DNA of 64,000 bases from Hydra vulgaris (Eukaryota; Cnidaria; Hydrozoa; Anthoathecata; Hydridae): contig NC_088921.1 in NCBI RefSeq assembly GCF_038396675.1, forward strand, positions 13,487,001-13,551,000. Reading direction: 5' to 3'. Both the position numbers and the translations under genes were made by a program. Below, one piece after another: positions 1 through 11,472 of the stretch. The notes beneath the pieces were generated by a model. It ran no database searches and had not been told where the DNA came from. It saw nothing but the letters and a program-made list of their open reading frames with translations. Each line of letters opens with the position of its first letter. Position 1 is the stretch's first letter.

Positions 1-265
1 TTGAGCAATTGTTATCGCTTCCTTCGTCTATATATTATTTGGCAAAGCCTGCACCGGGATTGGCCTCTCCCATTTTTGCAAAAACGGTTTCCATAGATTT
101 GTATTACAAATTAACCCAGTTTGGATTGTCAGTTAAAATCGGACGGGGGAATTTTTTCAAATCCACAGCCTTAGCTTTCGGCGAGTTGTATGGTCGCAAT
201 GAATCGTATTGCGAAAATTAGGTCAACGACAACAATAAAAGCGAGAGAAAAACTACAGTTTTCAT
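1..265 (-). pseudogene. MGH1-like glycoside hydrolase, N-terminal part, broken
   Basis: Read from an ATG at 265 towards the left edge, the frame gives a signal peptide (MKTVVFLSLLLLSLT) followed by ...KKFPRPILTDNPNWV, KSMETVFAKMGEANPG and YIDEGSDNN. The NWV..YKSME and YIDEG blocks resemble the start of the MGH1-like/GH63-type exo-glycosidases common in Bacteroidota, where NWv.lyykaw and YiDEgf..... precede the catalytic (alpha/alpha)6 barrel. That family removes glucose or mannose residues from oligosaccharides outside the cytoplasm, which fits the export signal. Three in-frame TAA stops interrupt the first 85 codons (after SLT, after WVNL and after GFAK). The rest of the gene lies outside the window. 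The family call is by motif memory only; the export signal and the stops are seen directly. Confidence 0.5.
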
Positions 266-285
266 GATGAGATACCTTTAAAAAT

Positions 286-1290
286 TTACTTTTTTGCAAG
301 TTTTTTTTTGTTTACAATAGGCAAAAGTATTAAGGTTACAAATCCAGCAAGGATCAATAATAGTGTTTGAACCATGAACAACTATTGCCCAAGGCGCAGA
401 AAACGCTTTATCTACTCCGTAAATACTCAGTGTTGCAATCACCATGGAATGCCACACCCCTATTCCGCCTTGCACCGGTGCTTCCGAAAGTTGCCATAAT
501 GAAATCCGTCAATGCAACCGAAGCACCCAAATGGCTTGTGGGTTCGTAAGCAAAAAAACATTCATAGAACAAAATATAATACATAAACCATGTAAAAATA
601 GTGTGTCCAATTAAAGCTGTTTTTCTTTTCATTTTTATAACAGACTTAATTTCCTCAACAAATCCTTTGGCAATTTCTATTATCTTTTTCATCAAATATA
701 TTTTTAAAATCTTATCCCAAAATCTATAAATTAACCAAACGAAAAGTAGAGCTAAGAAAAACATCACCAACAAAATAGGGGTAGAATGCAACAATCTGTT
801 CAGCGATTGAAAAGACTCGGGGTTCTCGAAAAAGTGGACAATATCTTTAAATTGAAACAGTATCGTTTCCAGTGTGATCAAAAGCAGGGCGAGGGTATCA
901 ATCACATGCTCCGTAAATACGGTTCCGAACAAAGGGGTGAAGGCTTGTTTTTCGTATCTGCTCAAAACGGCACATCGCGAAATCTCTCCCATTCTCGGGA
1001 TAGCGTAGTTGTCCAAATATCCAACCAACACTGCTAGCATGGTGTTTGTGGCAGTAGGTTCATAGCCCAGCGGCTCAATAAGCATGTTTCACCAAACGGC
1101 TCTGCTTTAATGGCTAAAAAAATTAAGTAAAAGAGACAAAGCGATCCACCAATAATTAAAATGAGTTATTTCCTTCCAAAGTTGATAAAAATCCTGGCCA
1201 CGCAGAGCCAACCGAAGCAAAAAAATACCAATCGATAAAAAATGAGCATCTTGATGCCACTAATAATTTTCTGTTTCTAGAGATTATAAA
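286..1290 (-). pseudogene. YbhN/AglD-type flippase-like membrane protein, broken
   Basis: A multi-spanning membrane protein of the lysylphosphatidylglycerol-synthase TM region (UPF0104) family. Recognisable blocks in order: SIGIFLLRLALRGQDFYQLW and FNYWWIALSLLLNFFSH at the N-terminus, then MLIEPLGYEPTATNTMLAVL, YAIPRMGEISRCAVLSRYE, a hydrophobic centre, and GGIGVWHSMVIATLSIYGV near the end. Stops sit before SRAV (TAA) and before NML (TGA). A frameshift near 475 separates ...IMATFGST from the QGGIGVW block, and another near 355 follows VVHGSNTIID, after which the family ending LLILAGFVTLILLPI continues in a different frame to a stop at 286. About 330 codons when joined, normal for the family. 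Such proteins are linked to lipid or polyprenyl-lipid translocation; the exact substrate is unknown. Confidence 0.75.
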
Positions 1291-1410
1291 TTAAATGATT
1301 CACAAACTTGAGATTATTTTCAAACCTGTTACGTTGAGGCTTTATTAAACCAACAAAACTAACTTACTTAGTGCCAAAATTACTAAACATTCACAAAGTA
1401 ACAGCAAATA
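1291..1410. repeat. Spacer with 23-bp tandem duplication
   Basis: Gap between the membrane-protein gene and rsmA. At 1387-1409 and again at 1410-1432 the same 22-23 bases occur head to tail (CATTCACAAAGTAACAGCAA in both). The second copy overlaps the first codons of rsmA, so the duplication hit the 5' end of that gene. No other gene or RNA is visible here. Confidence 0.8.
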
Positions 1411-2221
1411 CATTCACAAAGTAACAGCAAAAATACATCTCGGACAACATTTTTAAATAGATATAGAAATTGCACAGGCAATCGTAGGCAGCCTTCAGGG
1501 CGAAGACGGCGCGAAAATAATGAAAGTAAGACCGGGAATGAGCGTTTGAACGCAGCTCTTAAGAAAAAATACGACAACAGATTTAACAGTAGTAGAAATT
1601 GATGCAGAATTTTTTAGCATATCTTAAAGAGCATTTCAAAAATCGGGACTTGAAAATTATCGAAGCAGACTTTCTGCGCTACAATCTCGATCAAAATTCC
1701 GACACTCCGTTTTCGTTAATCGGCAATTTCCCATACAATATTTCGAGTCAAATATATTTTAAAGTATTAAAATATAAAGACAAAATACCGGTTGTGGTAG
1801 GAATGTTACAAAAAAAAAGTGGCCGAGCGGCTGGCTTCAGGTCCGGGAAGTAAAGAATATGGAATATGAAGCGTTTTATTACAAGCGTATTAAGATATGG
1901 AATATCTGTTTACGGTTCATGAAAACGTTTTTTCACCTTCGCCAAAAGTAAAATCCGGGGTGATCCGTCTACAAAGAAATAATGTGAAACAACCGGATTG
2001 CAACGAAGTATTATTTAGGCAAATTATCAAAATGGGAATCAGTTCAACGCAGAAAAATGCTTGACAATTCACTGAAAGGCTTGCTTAAAGGAATGGAAAC
2101 CTCGATTCCTATTTTCAACAAACGACCCGAACAACTCTCTCAAGCTCAATTTATAGAATAGACAAATATGTTTCAAATTACAGAGGCAACAAATCATAAA
2201 TTGCAGTCGGGTCTTGTTTGA
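1411..2221 (+). pseudogene. rsmA: 16S rRNA dimethyladenosine transferase (RsmA/KsgA), broken
   Basis: RsmA dimethylates two adjacent adenines near the 3' end of 16S rRNA using S-adenosylmethionine. The family N-terminus is readable as HKVTAKIHLGQHF*IDIEIAQAIV; the Leu of the conserved LGQHFL is TAA instead of TTA. Motif I is degraded (KIMKVRPGMSV, then TGA where a Leu is expected before TQLL). VVEIDAE, the KNRDLKIIEADFL block and the catalytic GNFPYNISSQIYFKV motif are intact. A homopolymer run near 1810 has one extra A, shifting the frame before VAERLASGPGSKEYG. Further stops follow in VLLQAY and near QKNA. The C-terminal KRPEQLSQAQFIE block ends in TAG. About 260 codons when joined, the normal length. 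Confidence 0.85.
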
Positions 2222-2268
2222 AAAATTTTATTATACATATTATCAAAATTCTTATTTTTACCATGACT

Positions 2269-2276
2269 ATTTTTGC
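2269..2276 (+). promoter_or_regulatory. Possible Bacteroidota -7 box (TATTTTTG)
   Basis: TATTTTTG matches the TAnnTTTG -7 consensus of the Bacteroidota primary sigma factor and lies 22 bases before the TPR-protein ATG at 2299. No clear TTG -33 element is seen at the usual spacing, so this is a weak call. Confidence 0.3.
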
Positions 2277-2298
2277 ATCAAATTAAATTTTTAAAAAA

Positions 2299-2923
2299 AT
2301 GGTCAAAGAATTGAAAAATAATACAAATACTATTCTTATCATTATATTTGGGGTCTGGGCGATTGTTGCAAGCATTTTTGCAGTAAACAAAAATTTTTCA
2401 TTTAGGCAATAACTGGAAGAAAACAAAAAAATATGGCTCGCCCCAGTAAACAGCTCACGATTACGCAAAAAAATCAAAAGCGAGTTGAGCAGTTATTGTA
2501 TAAAGCGATTGATCTTCAAAATAAATACTATCATTTGCTCAACAAAGTATACACCAAGTAACCGCAAGACAAGCAATCGAAACAAAAATTAGCTCAATCA
2601 TACAGCGATTATTCATGGTATCTCATTATGAATAAAAAACTTAAGGCAGCTGCAAGCTATGCGAAAAAGGGGATGATGTTGGACTCTACTCAATATTCCT
2701 GCAAACGCAACCTGCTTATAACATTGCTCATGAGCGGAGAAACAGATTTGGCAAAAAAACTGTATCTGGAATTAAAAGATAAAAAAGACATAAAAACAAC
2801 TTTCAAAGAAATTATCTGCGGCGATTTGATTACTCTCGAAGCAGAAAATATCACGGGTCCGGCAGTGGACGATTTTTATCAATTTATAGAAGTGAACAAA
2901 TATCTGCCTGGCCACCGGTTTTA
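2299..2923 (+). pseudogene. Membrane-anchored TPR-like protein, broken
   Basis: The ATG at 2299 opens with MVKELKNNTNTILIIIFGVW, one membrane segment, followed by a polar stretch. After a TAA near 2410 the reading frame shifts; the long remaining frame holds QNKYYHLLNKVYTK, QSYSDYSWYLIMNKKLKAAA, YAKKGMMLDSTQYSCKRNLL and SGETDLAKKLYLELKDKKDI, ending LPGHRF at a stop at 2923. The alternation of W/Y/A/G positions in about 34-residue units is that of tetratricopeptide repeats, a protein-protein interaction scaffold. Other stops include TAA in YTK*PQDK. The specific partner is not recognisable. Confidence 0.6.
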
Positions 2924-2986
2924 ACACTTCAGATTTCTTTAATTATTTATATCAAACTTAAGTTTCCAAATTCTTAAAAAGAAATC

Positions 2987-2994
2987 TATTTTTG
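2987..2994 (+). promoter_or_regulatory. Possible valS promoter -7 box
   Basis: TATTTTTG, 54 bases before the valS ATG, fits the Bacteroidota TAnnTTTG -7 motif. The expected TTG about 20 bases upstream is not evident. Confidence 0.3.
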
Positions 2995-3047
2995 TGGCTT
3001 TGTCTATAACTAATCATAAATTTTGAGTTAAATATTGCTTCATAGAT

Positions 3048-5690
3048 ATGGAAATCCCTACAACCCAACAGACACCAAAGATAAATGGTACGGCTACTAT
3101 CTCGAAAATAAACTTTATAAATCGTCTCCCGACAACAGGGAGCCTTTTTGGGTGGTGATTCCTCCGCCAAACGTTACCGGAGTTTTGCACATGGGGCGCA
3201 TGCTTAACAATACCATACAAAATATATTGGTTCGTCGCGCGCGAATGTATGGCAAAAATGCTTGTTGGGTTCCCGGAACCGACCATGCTTCTATTGCTAC
3301 TGAAGCAAAAGTAGTGACACACCTCTAAGAAAAAAGAATTTTCAAATGGCAGTTAAGTCGTGAAGAATTTATGATTCATGCCTGTGAGTGGAAAGAGAAA
3401 CACGGCGGAATAATACTTGAACAACTAAAAAAACCTGGTGCTTCTTGCGACTGGGATCGTACGGCCTTCACCATGGATCCGATACGTTCGGAAAGCGTGA
3501 TCAATGTTTTCACGGATTTATATAAAAAAGGATACATCTACAGAGGATTGAGAATGATCAACTGGGATCCGAGCGCAATAACGTCTCTATCCGACGAGAA
3601 GGTGTATCACAACCAAGTTCAATCCAAATTATATTATGTTCGCTACCAAGCTGAAGGAAGTGAAAACGAATAGGTTACAAATGCAACCACTCGTCCTGAA
3701 ACTATTTTGGGAGACTCTGCCGTTTGTGTGACTCCGGCAGATGAAAGATACCAACACTTAGCCGGCAAAAAGGTGATCTTTCTTTTAGTGGGGCGTGTTG
3801 TACCCATCATTTTGTACAGTTATGTTAAAATGGAGTTTGAAACAGGCTGTTAAAAAGTTACGCCTGCACACGATTTCAATGACTATGAGCTTGGCCTAAA
3901 GCATCAATTGGAAGTAATAGATATTTTCAATGAAGACGGAAGAATTAGCGATGCTGCTCAACTATATATAGGTAAAGACAGATTTGAGGTTAGAAAAATC
4001 ATTGTTGCAGACCTTGAAAAGGCAGGCAACATGGTAAAAATTGAAGATTACGCCAACAACGTAGGTTACTCCAAACGAACGTTGAGACAATCTCGGATTT
4101 ACGGTTGTAGAACCGAGATTGTCTCAACAATGGTTTTGAAAATAAAAGATCTAGCCGCACCAGCTTTGGATGCAGTGATGAGCAACGACACTTAACTGAT
4201 TCCGTCATAATTCAAGAATACCTATCACAAATGGATGGCCAACGTTCGTGATTGGTGTATTACACGTAAACTTTGGTGGGGACATCGAATTCCGGTATAT
4301 TATTTAAACAATGATCCCAAAACGTTTGTAGTTGCAGAAACCGAAGATTTGGCACTTTCCATGCTGCGCACACAAACCGGAAAACAGGATCTGCAAGCGA
4401 GCGATTTGCATCAAGATGAAGATGTTTTAGATACTTGGTTTTCATCATGGCTGTGGCCGATTGCCGTTTTTGACGGGATTCGTAAACCCGACAATAAAGA
4501 AATTAACTATTACTATCCGACGAGTGACTTGGTAACTGCTCCGGAGATTTAATTCTTTTGGGTAGCTCGCATGATTATTGCCGGATACGAATACAAAAAA
4601 GAAAAATTATTCAAAAGTGTGTATCTGACAGGTATCGTTCGCGATAAACAAAGACGAAAAATGTCTAAGTCTTTAGGAGATTCGCCCGATCCTATAGAAT
4701 TAATGCAAATATACGGAGCAGCCGGTGTACGTGTAGGCATGCTACTTTGCTCGCCCGCAGAAAACGATTTGCCGTTTGACGAAATGTTGACAGAGCAAGG
4801 ACGGAATTTCTCCAATAAAATATGGAATGCTTTCCGATTGGAGAAAACGTGAACTCCGGATGCAACAACACAACAACCACAAACTGCAAAACTTGCAATC
4901 GAGTGGTTTGAAAACAAATTAAATCAAACGATTTCAGAAATTAACGAACAGCTTGATGCTTTCCATCTTTCGGATGCTTTGATGGCTGTGTATAAGTTAT
5001 TTTGGGATGAATTTTCAGCTTGGTATTTAGAAATCGTAGAACCGGGATTCGGGTTGCCGATAGATGTTTCTACCTATCAGTCTACGGTTGAATTTTTCGT
5101 TAAGTTGGCACACTTACTTCATCCGTTTTTGCCGTTTATCATCGAAATATTTGGCACTACTTAGAAGAACGCGAAGCCGGAGAAAGTATCATGGTTTCAG
5201 CAATGCCCGAAGCTAAAGCTGCCAACAAACAAATTTTAGACAATTTTGAACAAATTAAAGAAACCATCTCTAAAATCAGATCGCTTCGCCAAGAAAAAAA
5301 TGTTTCGTTCAAAGAAAGTTTAGTTCTTTACGTTAAATCTGAAAAAGGTTCATTTGACGGCAAATTTGATGATTTACTGAAAAGACAAACCAATTTGTCT
5401 GACATACAACTTGTGAAAGACAGACCAGAGGGTGCAGCAGCATTTATGGTACGAACAGATAAATTTTTTATTCCATTGCTCAATTTCATTGATGTTGCCG
5501 AGGAATTGGCGAGATTAAACAAAGAATTGGAATACCAAAAAGGATTCTTAACTTCAGTAAGCAAAAAATTGTAAAACGAAACATTTGTGACCAATGCTCC
5601 TGCAAACGTTATTGAAACTCAAAAACGTAAAAAAGCAGATGCAGAAGCTAAGATCGCGACGATTGAAGAACAGATTTCGTCATTGAATTA
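3048..5690 (+). pseudogene. valS: Valyl-tRNA synthetase, nearly full length but inactivated
   Basis: ValS charges tRNA-Val with valine and edits threonine mischarging; it is essential. The joined frames give about 880 codons, the normal size. Seen in order: [20 protein letters not shown], the class I signature [26 protein letters not shown], the editing-domain blocks [15 protein letters not shown] and KVTPAHDFNDYELG, then [27 protein letters not shown], an intact KMSKS, an anticodon-binding region and a C-terminal coiled coil ending in IEEQISSLN. Lesions: frameshift just after the ATG, TAA at 3326, TAG near 3671 (probably Trp), TAA near 3851, a fold-back insertion at 4081-4128, two TAA near 4195-4209, TAA near 4550, TGA near 4850, a frameshift near 5155, and TAA near 5573. 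The second His of the HIGH box is CGC (Arg), a separate inactivating change. Confidence 0.95.
4081..4128. repeat. Fold-back insertion (16-bp inverted repeat) inside valS
   Basis: GTTGAGACAATCTCGG (4081-4096) is the exact reverse complement of CCGAGATTGTCTCAAC (4113-4128). The right arm is authentic valS (it encodes PRLSQQ in the conserved VVEPRLS..W block); the left arm has no counterpart in ValS proteins, so it looks like an inverted copy inserted just upstream. It shifts the frame. Confidence 0.8.
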
Positions 5691-5708
5691 AACGATAAGA
5701 GGACAAAC

Positions 5709-5745
5709 AAAAAAAACGGGCATGAAGCTCGCTTTTTTTTGTTTA
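5709..5745. terminator. Bidirectional rho-independent terminator
   Basis: An A-run, a CGGGC/GCTCG stem with a short loop (ATGAA) and a T-run lie exactly between the convergent ends of valS and the SpoIIE-type gene. A and T tracts flank both sides, so it can serve both strands. Confidence 0.7.
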
Positions 5746-5771
5746 TGATATATCAGAACAAAATGCCTATT

Positions 5772-8180
5772 TTAATTCCAGACCCAAAACTGTAATATCA
5801 TGTCTTTGTTCCTGCCTGGCTCTCTCAGTGCTTCAAATTGATTCAAAATAAAATGTTTTTGATCGTTTACATTGCTTTCTGCTACAGATCTTATTATCTC
5901 TTCGATCCTGTGAGTACCGATTCTGGTTCGGTTTGGTAAATTTTGATCAATAAATCCATCAGTAAACAAATAAATATTATCACCTTTTTTACGATGTATT
6001 TCAGTGTTGTCAAATTCCGTTTTGTTTCTCACGGAACGTACACCGCCGATTGATTTTCTCACAGACTGATAAAAAGTCAAACTGTGTGTTTCTTTTGAAT
6101 AACATAACAACGTTCTTTTAGCTCCGGAGAAGGTCACCGATCGGTTTACGCCATCTTTTACTTCTATCATACACAAACCCAAATCCATTCCGTCGTTATT
6201 TTCAGATTGTTGATGCTTTAAAGCGACTTTATCGCCTGAATTCAGGTGATGCAATATCAACTCGGAAGATTGTATTTTTTTCTCGTTTACAATTTCATTG
6301 AGTAACCGGTTTCCGATCATGAACATGAATGCTCCCGAAACACCGCGCCTCGTACAGTCAACGGCTGCAACAAAAACTTTATTTACGCCATCTTCATTAA
6401 AGTGCGACATCCAATAAAAGTCCGGAAACAATATCCTTTGGCATGTTTATGATAAAAGGATCAAAAAATTTGCTTAATTCAACAAAGCTCGGTAAAATAG
6501 GTTGTTGAATGGTTCTTGCATAATTGATAGAAGATTTAATATTTTTGTTTTAAAGTTCTTTTCGCGCATTTTGTTTTTCAAGCTCGTCTTTTTGAGTCAT
6601 CAACTCTTCACTCTGCATCCGAATCTCAAACTCAGCTTGTTTCACTCTCGTTATATCAGTATCAATTGCAACCAACTTTGCGATTTTTCCGCTTTTAGAA
6701 TTAATCGATGTCAAACTGGTTTGTGTCCATTATTTTGTGTCACCACTTTCTAATAATGATTCATAAACGACAGTAACTTTCTCGTGAATACAATTATCTA
6801 AATCTTTATCAATTTGTGGATTTGTACTCCAATCTACCAGGGTAACGCTTTTTTTCCGTGGAGAGATTTTTAATATTGGTTCCGTAGAGACGTTCAAAAC
6901 CTTGATTCGCCCAATCAATTTGTCCAACGGCATCCATTATCATTACTGCGTTTTCGGTTTTAGCGGCTACAATCGGCAGTTTTTCAAGCTCCTTCTTCAT
7001 AGCTTCTACACGTTTGGTATGATTCAGGATAACTGTATTTTGCTTGTTGATTGCATCATTTTTACTTTCCAGTTCTTTATTTGCCTTTTGTTTTTCCTTA
7101 TATCCCAAAAATATTACAAAAACCAAGGCGAAAACAAGTAAAAGCACATAAACAATTGCATAAATAAAAACTTTTGGGTCTCAATCTTGCTGGAATAGTT
7201 CGTCAATTTCTTTTTCTGTTGCTGCAGCTTTTTATTTTGTTTGGCTATTTCACTTCGTTGAATTACTATTGCAGCATTCTGGCTGATAATTTCTTCTTTT
7301 TGCTTCTTTATATTCTCTTCTTATCCATCCAAAACACTTGAGTTTTGGCTCAACTTGGTTCCTGAAATTTAAATTCTCCATCAATTTGCCAAGCTCTGCT
7401 TTTTGGCCGGTAATTTTAGATTCTTGCTGAGAAATAAGTTCTTTTTATTTGGCAATATCTTTTTGTTGTTGCTCAATATCTGCTTTTAGTTTTTGATTTT
7501 CAGATTTTTGTTTATCGAGTTCTGCAATTCGTTTAAAAAGTTCCTGTTTGCTTTTTTCCAGTTGTTATGTCTCTTTTTTCAATTTTTTCTCTGATTCCGC
7601 ATACATTCCTTGCAATTCAAATTTATTACCACCGTAATACAAAATTTGCTTGATGCTTTTAAAGATTCCTTTTCCAGATTTTGTTTGTTCACTTCAAATC
7701 TATTTTTGCCGCCTTTGCCCGATGGAAGCAGATTGACCTTAATTACCCTGCTATCTTCCAACTGATCAGTTATCAGCAGTGTGTGCTTCCCAATCAATAA
7801 TTCATAAATTTCAATTGCCTTGCTGTTTTGAGAATAGTCAAGAAAAAAGATATTTGTTTGTTAAATAGATTTGATATTCTTAAAATAATAAGGCTTAACA
7901 TTAATTCTTTTATTTTTAGACATTTCAACTACTTTTTTAAAATATTTTTCGACCCGTACACATCAACAGTCAGTTCTTCTTTGCTGTCGTCGGGCCATGT
8001 AATAAACTTTGAAATATTGAAAATTCAATGCGCTTTGACCTTCGCATCGTCGATATCCTGAGTCGTAGGTTGAGTACCCATTTCAAAAACTTGAGCAGTA
8101 AGTTGAGAGAAAGGCAGTTAGGCCAAAAGCAAAACGAAGCAAAACAACTATCTAAACAAGATAGCACCGGTTCTTTTTTT
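5772..8180 (-). pseudogene. YfiR-domain / coiled-coil / PAS / SpoIIE phosphatase regulator, broken
   Basis: Read leftward, the N-terminus has a hydrophobic export segment (about 8180-8110), then PTTQDIDDAKVKAH*IFNIS and KFITWPDDSKEELTVDVYGS, the pattern of the periplasmic YfiR-like (DUF4154) domain. A long Lys/Gln/Glu-rich coiled coil follows (about 7600-7200), a membrane segment LLLVFALVFVIFLGYKEKQK near 7140, a PAS domain (ENAVMIMDAVGQIDWANQGF ending WTQTSLTSINSKSGKIAKLVA), and a C-terminal PP2C-type SpoIIE phosphatase (VFVAAVDCTRRGVSGAFMFM, SGDKVALKHQQSEN, DNIYLFTDGFIDQ). Family proteins sense periplasmic signals and dephosphorylate anti-sigma-antagonist-type partners; SiaB and SiaC remnants lie near 28 kb. 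The catalytic DxxGHG-like site reads DCTRRGVSG, so a metal-site Gly-His is altered. There are many stops and frameshifts along the whole length. Confidence 0.8.
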
Positions 8181-8208
8181 TTATAAAAAGTAGTTTTATC
8201 AAAACTAG

Positions 8209-8257
8209 AAAAAGGAGTGCCACTTTCAATAAAAAAGCATTCTTTTTTTTTAAATAA
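8209..8257 (-). terminator. Terminator downstream of the amylase gene
   Basis: A-run plus GGAGTGC and GCATTC plus T-run form a hairpin directly after the amylase stop codon (minus-strand reading), with poly-T on the transcript 3' side. The loop is AT-rich and fairly long. Confidence 0.5.
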
Positions 8258-8258
8258 T

Positions 8259-11200
8259 TTATTTGACTATTTTTTCAGTCTTTACAAAACCATTTTTGGT
8301 GTAGAACATCAAAAAATAAACCCCTGATGCGTATGCAGACAAAACAAAAGTCAAATCAGTTTCCGAGTTTACAGTTTTATCGTACAATACCCAACCATTA
8401 GAATCAATCAGTTTTACACTGCTGATTTGATTACTTAACGTTACATTACTCAGATCAACAATAGGATTTGGATAAAATTTAATTTTACTGAAAATTTTTC
8501 TGAAAAAATTAGTTACGGTAGTGCTTACACCAACAGAGACCGGTTTTCCTTTCAACATACCACCTGTTTTAGCTACCGGAGTAACCTCAAAGTAAACATA
8601 CTGTTGCAAATCATCGGCCACAATTGTAAATGTTGAGCCCGATGTTGATTTATATTGGGTCTAAAGCTATCTTTTGTTATACTTAAATACCATTTCAGCA
8701 AACTGGAGCCTTCTTCATCACCGGATAAATTGAAATATCTATATTTACCTGTAAGAACGGAACCTACCGAAGTATTACCGCTTATTGAAATATAAGTAAC
8801 TCTCGGTGGAGCAACTACGTTGGCTTTTGCAAGTTTTGTACTTGTATATAAACAATATTCACTCGGAGAAAGTTGAAGTTTTACATACACATCTGTCACT
8901 TTCAAAGTATCTCCGGTAAAGTATACATACCAATCTCCTGTTTTAGTAAATGTCGGAGAGGCATACCTCTTTGTTCTGTCAAAATTACCAACAACCACTG
9001 CGTCCATGCTTGCCGATCTTAAAACCATGGTTTTAATGGAATCGCTCCACAATGCAGATGTAAAATTATGGGTACTGAAAACATCATAATTATTTCTCAA
9101 CGACGTCCATTCTTTGTATATCGTGTACAAGCGCCGTCTTTCGAGTACTAGTTGGTAATCCCATTTAGTCGGTTTATTTCCTACGCGCCCGATTGAATCG
9201 ATACTTATATCATACCCGATTTCTCCGAATTGCCAAATCATTATAGGGCCGGAAATAGAAAAGAAAAATGCAGCATTCGGCTCTAATGTTGAGCACATAA
9301 CGGGCACACTTTCGCTTATCAGGTAGCCGGCAGTTGTATTATTCCCAAATTTGAACACTCGATATGCCTCACGTTCCTCATCATGACTTTCCATATAGCT
9401 GACAAGATTTGGTTTGGAAAAAATTCTTGTTTTGTAAGAAGCATTAGACATATCACCACCTGAAAGACTCATTGCGGATTGTTCGAAGAATAATTCATAT
9501 TGCCCCAAAGCATAAAACCTGCATCAGGCTAGTTCCATTTTTTCATTATTGGCAGCAAGGTGCTCCAAAATTACGTATGCTTTTGGATTATAAGCCCACA
9601 TTGCATTGGCCATCCTTTTTTAAATTACAATCCTAGGGGCATCGTACGCATATCCGTCGTCTTTAGTATTTGTTAACCCTTTGGTAAAATCGAATCTAAA
9701 ACCGTCAATTTTAAATTGGCTCATCCAGTATACAGTAACAGAATCTACTAAATGTTTTGCATCTACACTCTCATAGTTAAAATCATACCCCATGAATAAA
9801 CAGTATTTGGGGAATCTACATTAAACCAAGGTTTGTCTTTAGTACTTTTGAACCATTGGTGAACTTCCGAAAGAATGATTAATACTTGATCTATAATCAC
9901 TGCGATGTTGTTCTCATGGCATTCGTCAACAAGTTTCTTCAAATCATCGGCAGGGCCGTAATATTTATAAGGTGCAAAATAAAAACTTGGATTGTACCAG
10001 CAGCTTTCATTACCTTCAAATTCATTTATAGGCATCAACTCTATCGCATTTATGCCTAAGCGTTTTATGTAGGCAATTGTATCAATTAACGATTGATGCG
10101 TGTGGGCGGCTGTAAAATCGCGAACCAATAATTCATAAATATTCTAATTTTTCTGTGCCGGTTTTGTATAATTCAAAGCTTGCCATTGGTAAGGAGTTTG
10201 CGCAGTTTGTAAAACAGATACAATCCCTTTCGCATTTTGAGGGTAGGGTTTCAAATTCGGATAAACTTCAGATTTTGAATTAATATACTTATCGTTGTCG
10301 GGATCCAAAACTTCTTTTGTATAAGGATCTGCAGCCTTTACAATTCCGTGTATCAAATATTGATATGCATATTTTTTCCCTTTCTCATGTTTGGTAAGTG
10401 TAATCCGGTATTATTAACCGTCAGGAGTTCGATTCATGGTATAATTATAATCTAAACTCCAATTATTAAACTCGCCTATAGCCAACACAAAGCTTTTATT
10501 AGGTGCATACAAAACAAGAATTACCGTATTGTCATCAATATAATTAGCTCCCATTTTAAGTCCTGCCGCTAAAGTTGCAACCGTAGGACTAGGTTTCACA
10601 TAATAATAAATATCTTTTGATTTGAAACCCGTCCCTTTTTTTTGAGATAAAGGTAAGCTTATGTTTTCCGCTTGCAGCAGATGTGAGGCTATAGGTGAAT
10701 GTATCTCGTGCTATATTTGTTTCATCTACATCATCTACTTGCAAAGAAATTGATTCTGCACGATTGTCAGTAACAGAAAGAGCAATTGGAGAAGAAGGAT
10801 CAACAAAATATGGATAGACACTCGGTTGCAAAACATGAATTTCCAAAGTTGAAGGAAACACAGGGAAGAAAAAATCTTTGTCACGCGCTTTTAGTTTCCT
10901 GTCTGAGCCTCGAAAAACAAGGTCTCATTCCGTAACCTCTTCATTTGGCAAAACATTAAAAAATGTTCTTAAACCCTGAGGAAACTCAAATTGATATTTT
11001 AACCCGCCCAAGGATGTCATTTTGGGCTGTACGGCGTTGTCGCCTCACGCACCGATGACATGTTTGCATTGACCTAAAACGCCCAAACATACACCGCTAT
11101 GCAAATATATATTACCGATATATGCCGCTACCGGAGTGCCGGCAACATTTAAAGTAACAGTAACAGATTCATCGGCAGTTGGACTAGCCGGATTTATAAC

Positions 11201-11266
11201 TGCTTGAAACATGGCTCCAAAACAGAATAAAAGACTGAAAAACAGTAAAAAAATATTCCTTCTCAT
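8259..11266 (-). pseudogene. Secreted GH13 alpha-amylase with CBM48-like and T9SS sorting domains, broken
   Basis: Domain order from 11266: signal peptide (MRRNIFLLFFSLLFCFGAM), an N-terminal Ig-like domain (ASPTADESVTVTLN), a CBM48-like module (ANYIDDNTVILVLYAPNKSF, GEFNNWSLDYNYTMNRTPDG), the GH13 barrel, then a type IX secretion C-terminal domain (FYPNPIVD...SVKLIDSNGWVLYD...SGVYFLMFYTKNGFVKTEKI). GH13 signatures are present: IKRLGINAIELMPINEFEGN, IIDQVL, the nucleophile block DGFRFDFTKG, the acid/base block VILEHLAANNE and the third acid block YMESHDEER, so active-site residues survive. About 1,000 codons in total. A one-base loss near 9895 breaks IIDQVLNHSFGSSP; stops and shifts also occur near 8640, 9520, 9620, 10140, 10420, 10620, 10890 and 11045. 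As the last gene of the starch locus it would hydrolyse starch at the cell surface. Confidence 0.9.
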
Positions 11267-11472
11267 TTGTACTGAATATTTATTATCAAAAGAGTTGATG
11301 TAGTGAATTGAATATTTATGAAACAGAACGATCCACGAATATAAACAAGTTTGAAGTATTAAACAAGTAAATTATATAGTCAAAATAGAGGTATTTTTCT
11401 TTTACAAACAAACCAAAAAATAAAAAAAAGGCTTTTTCTCTTCAGAAACAACTTATTTCTTTAAATAAAAAT
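11267..11472. other. Spacer between amylase and SusF-like gene
   Basis: AT-rich spacer with an A-run, GGCTTTTT and short inverted stretches. No ORF or clear terminator; it probably held the amylase leader. Confidence 0.5.
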
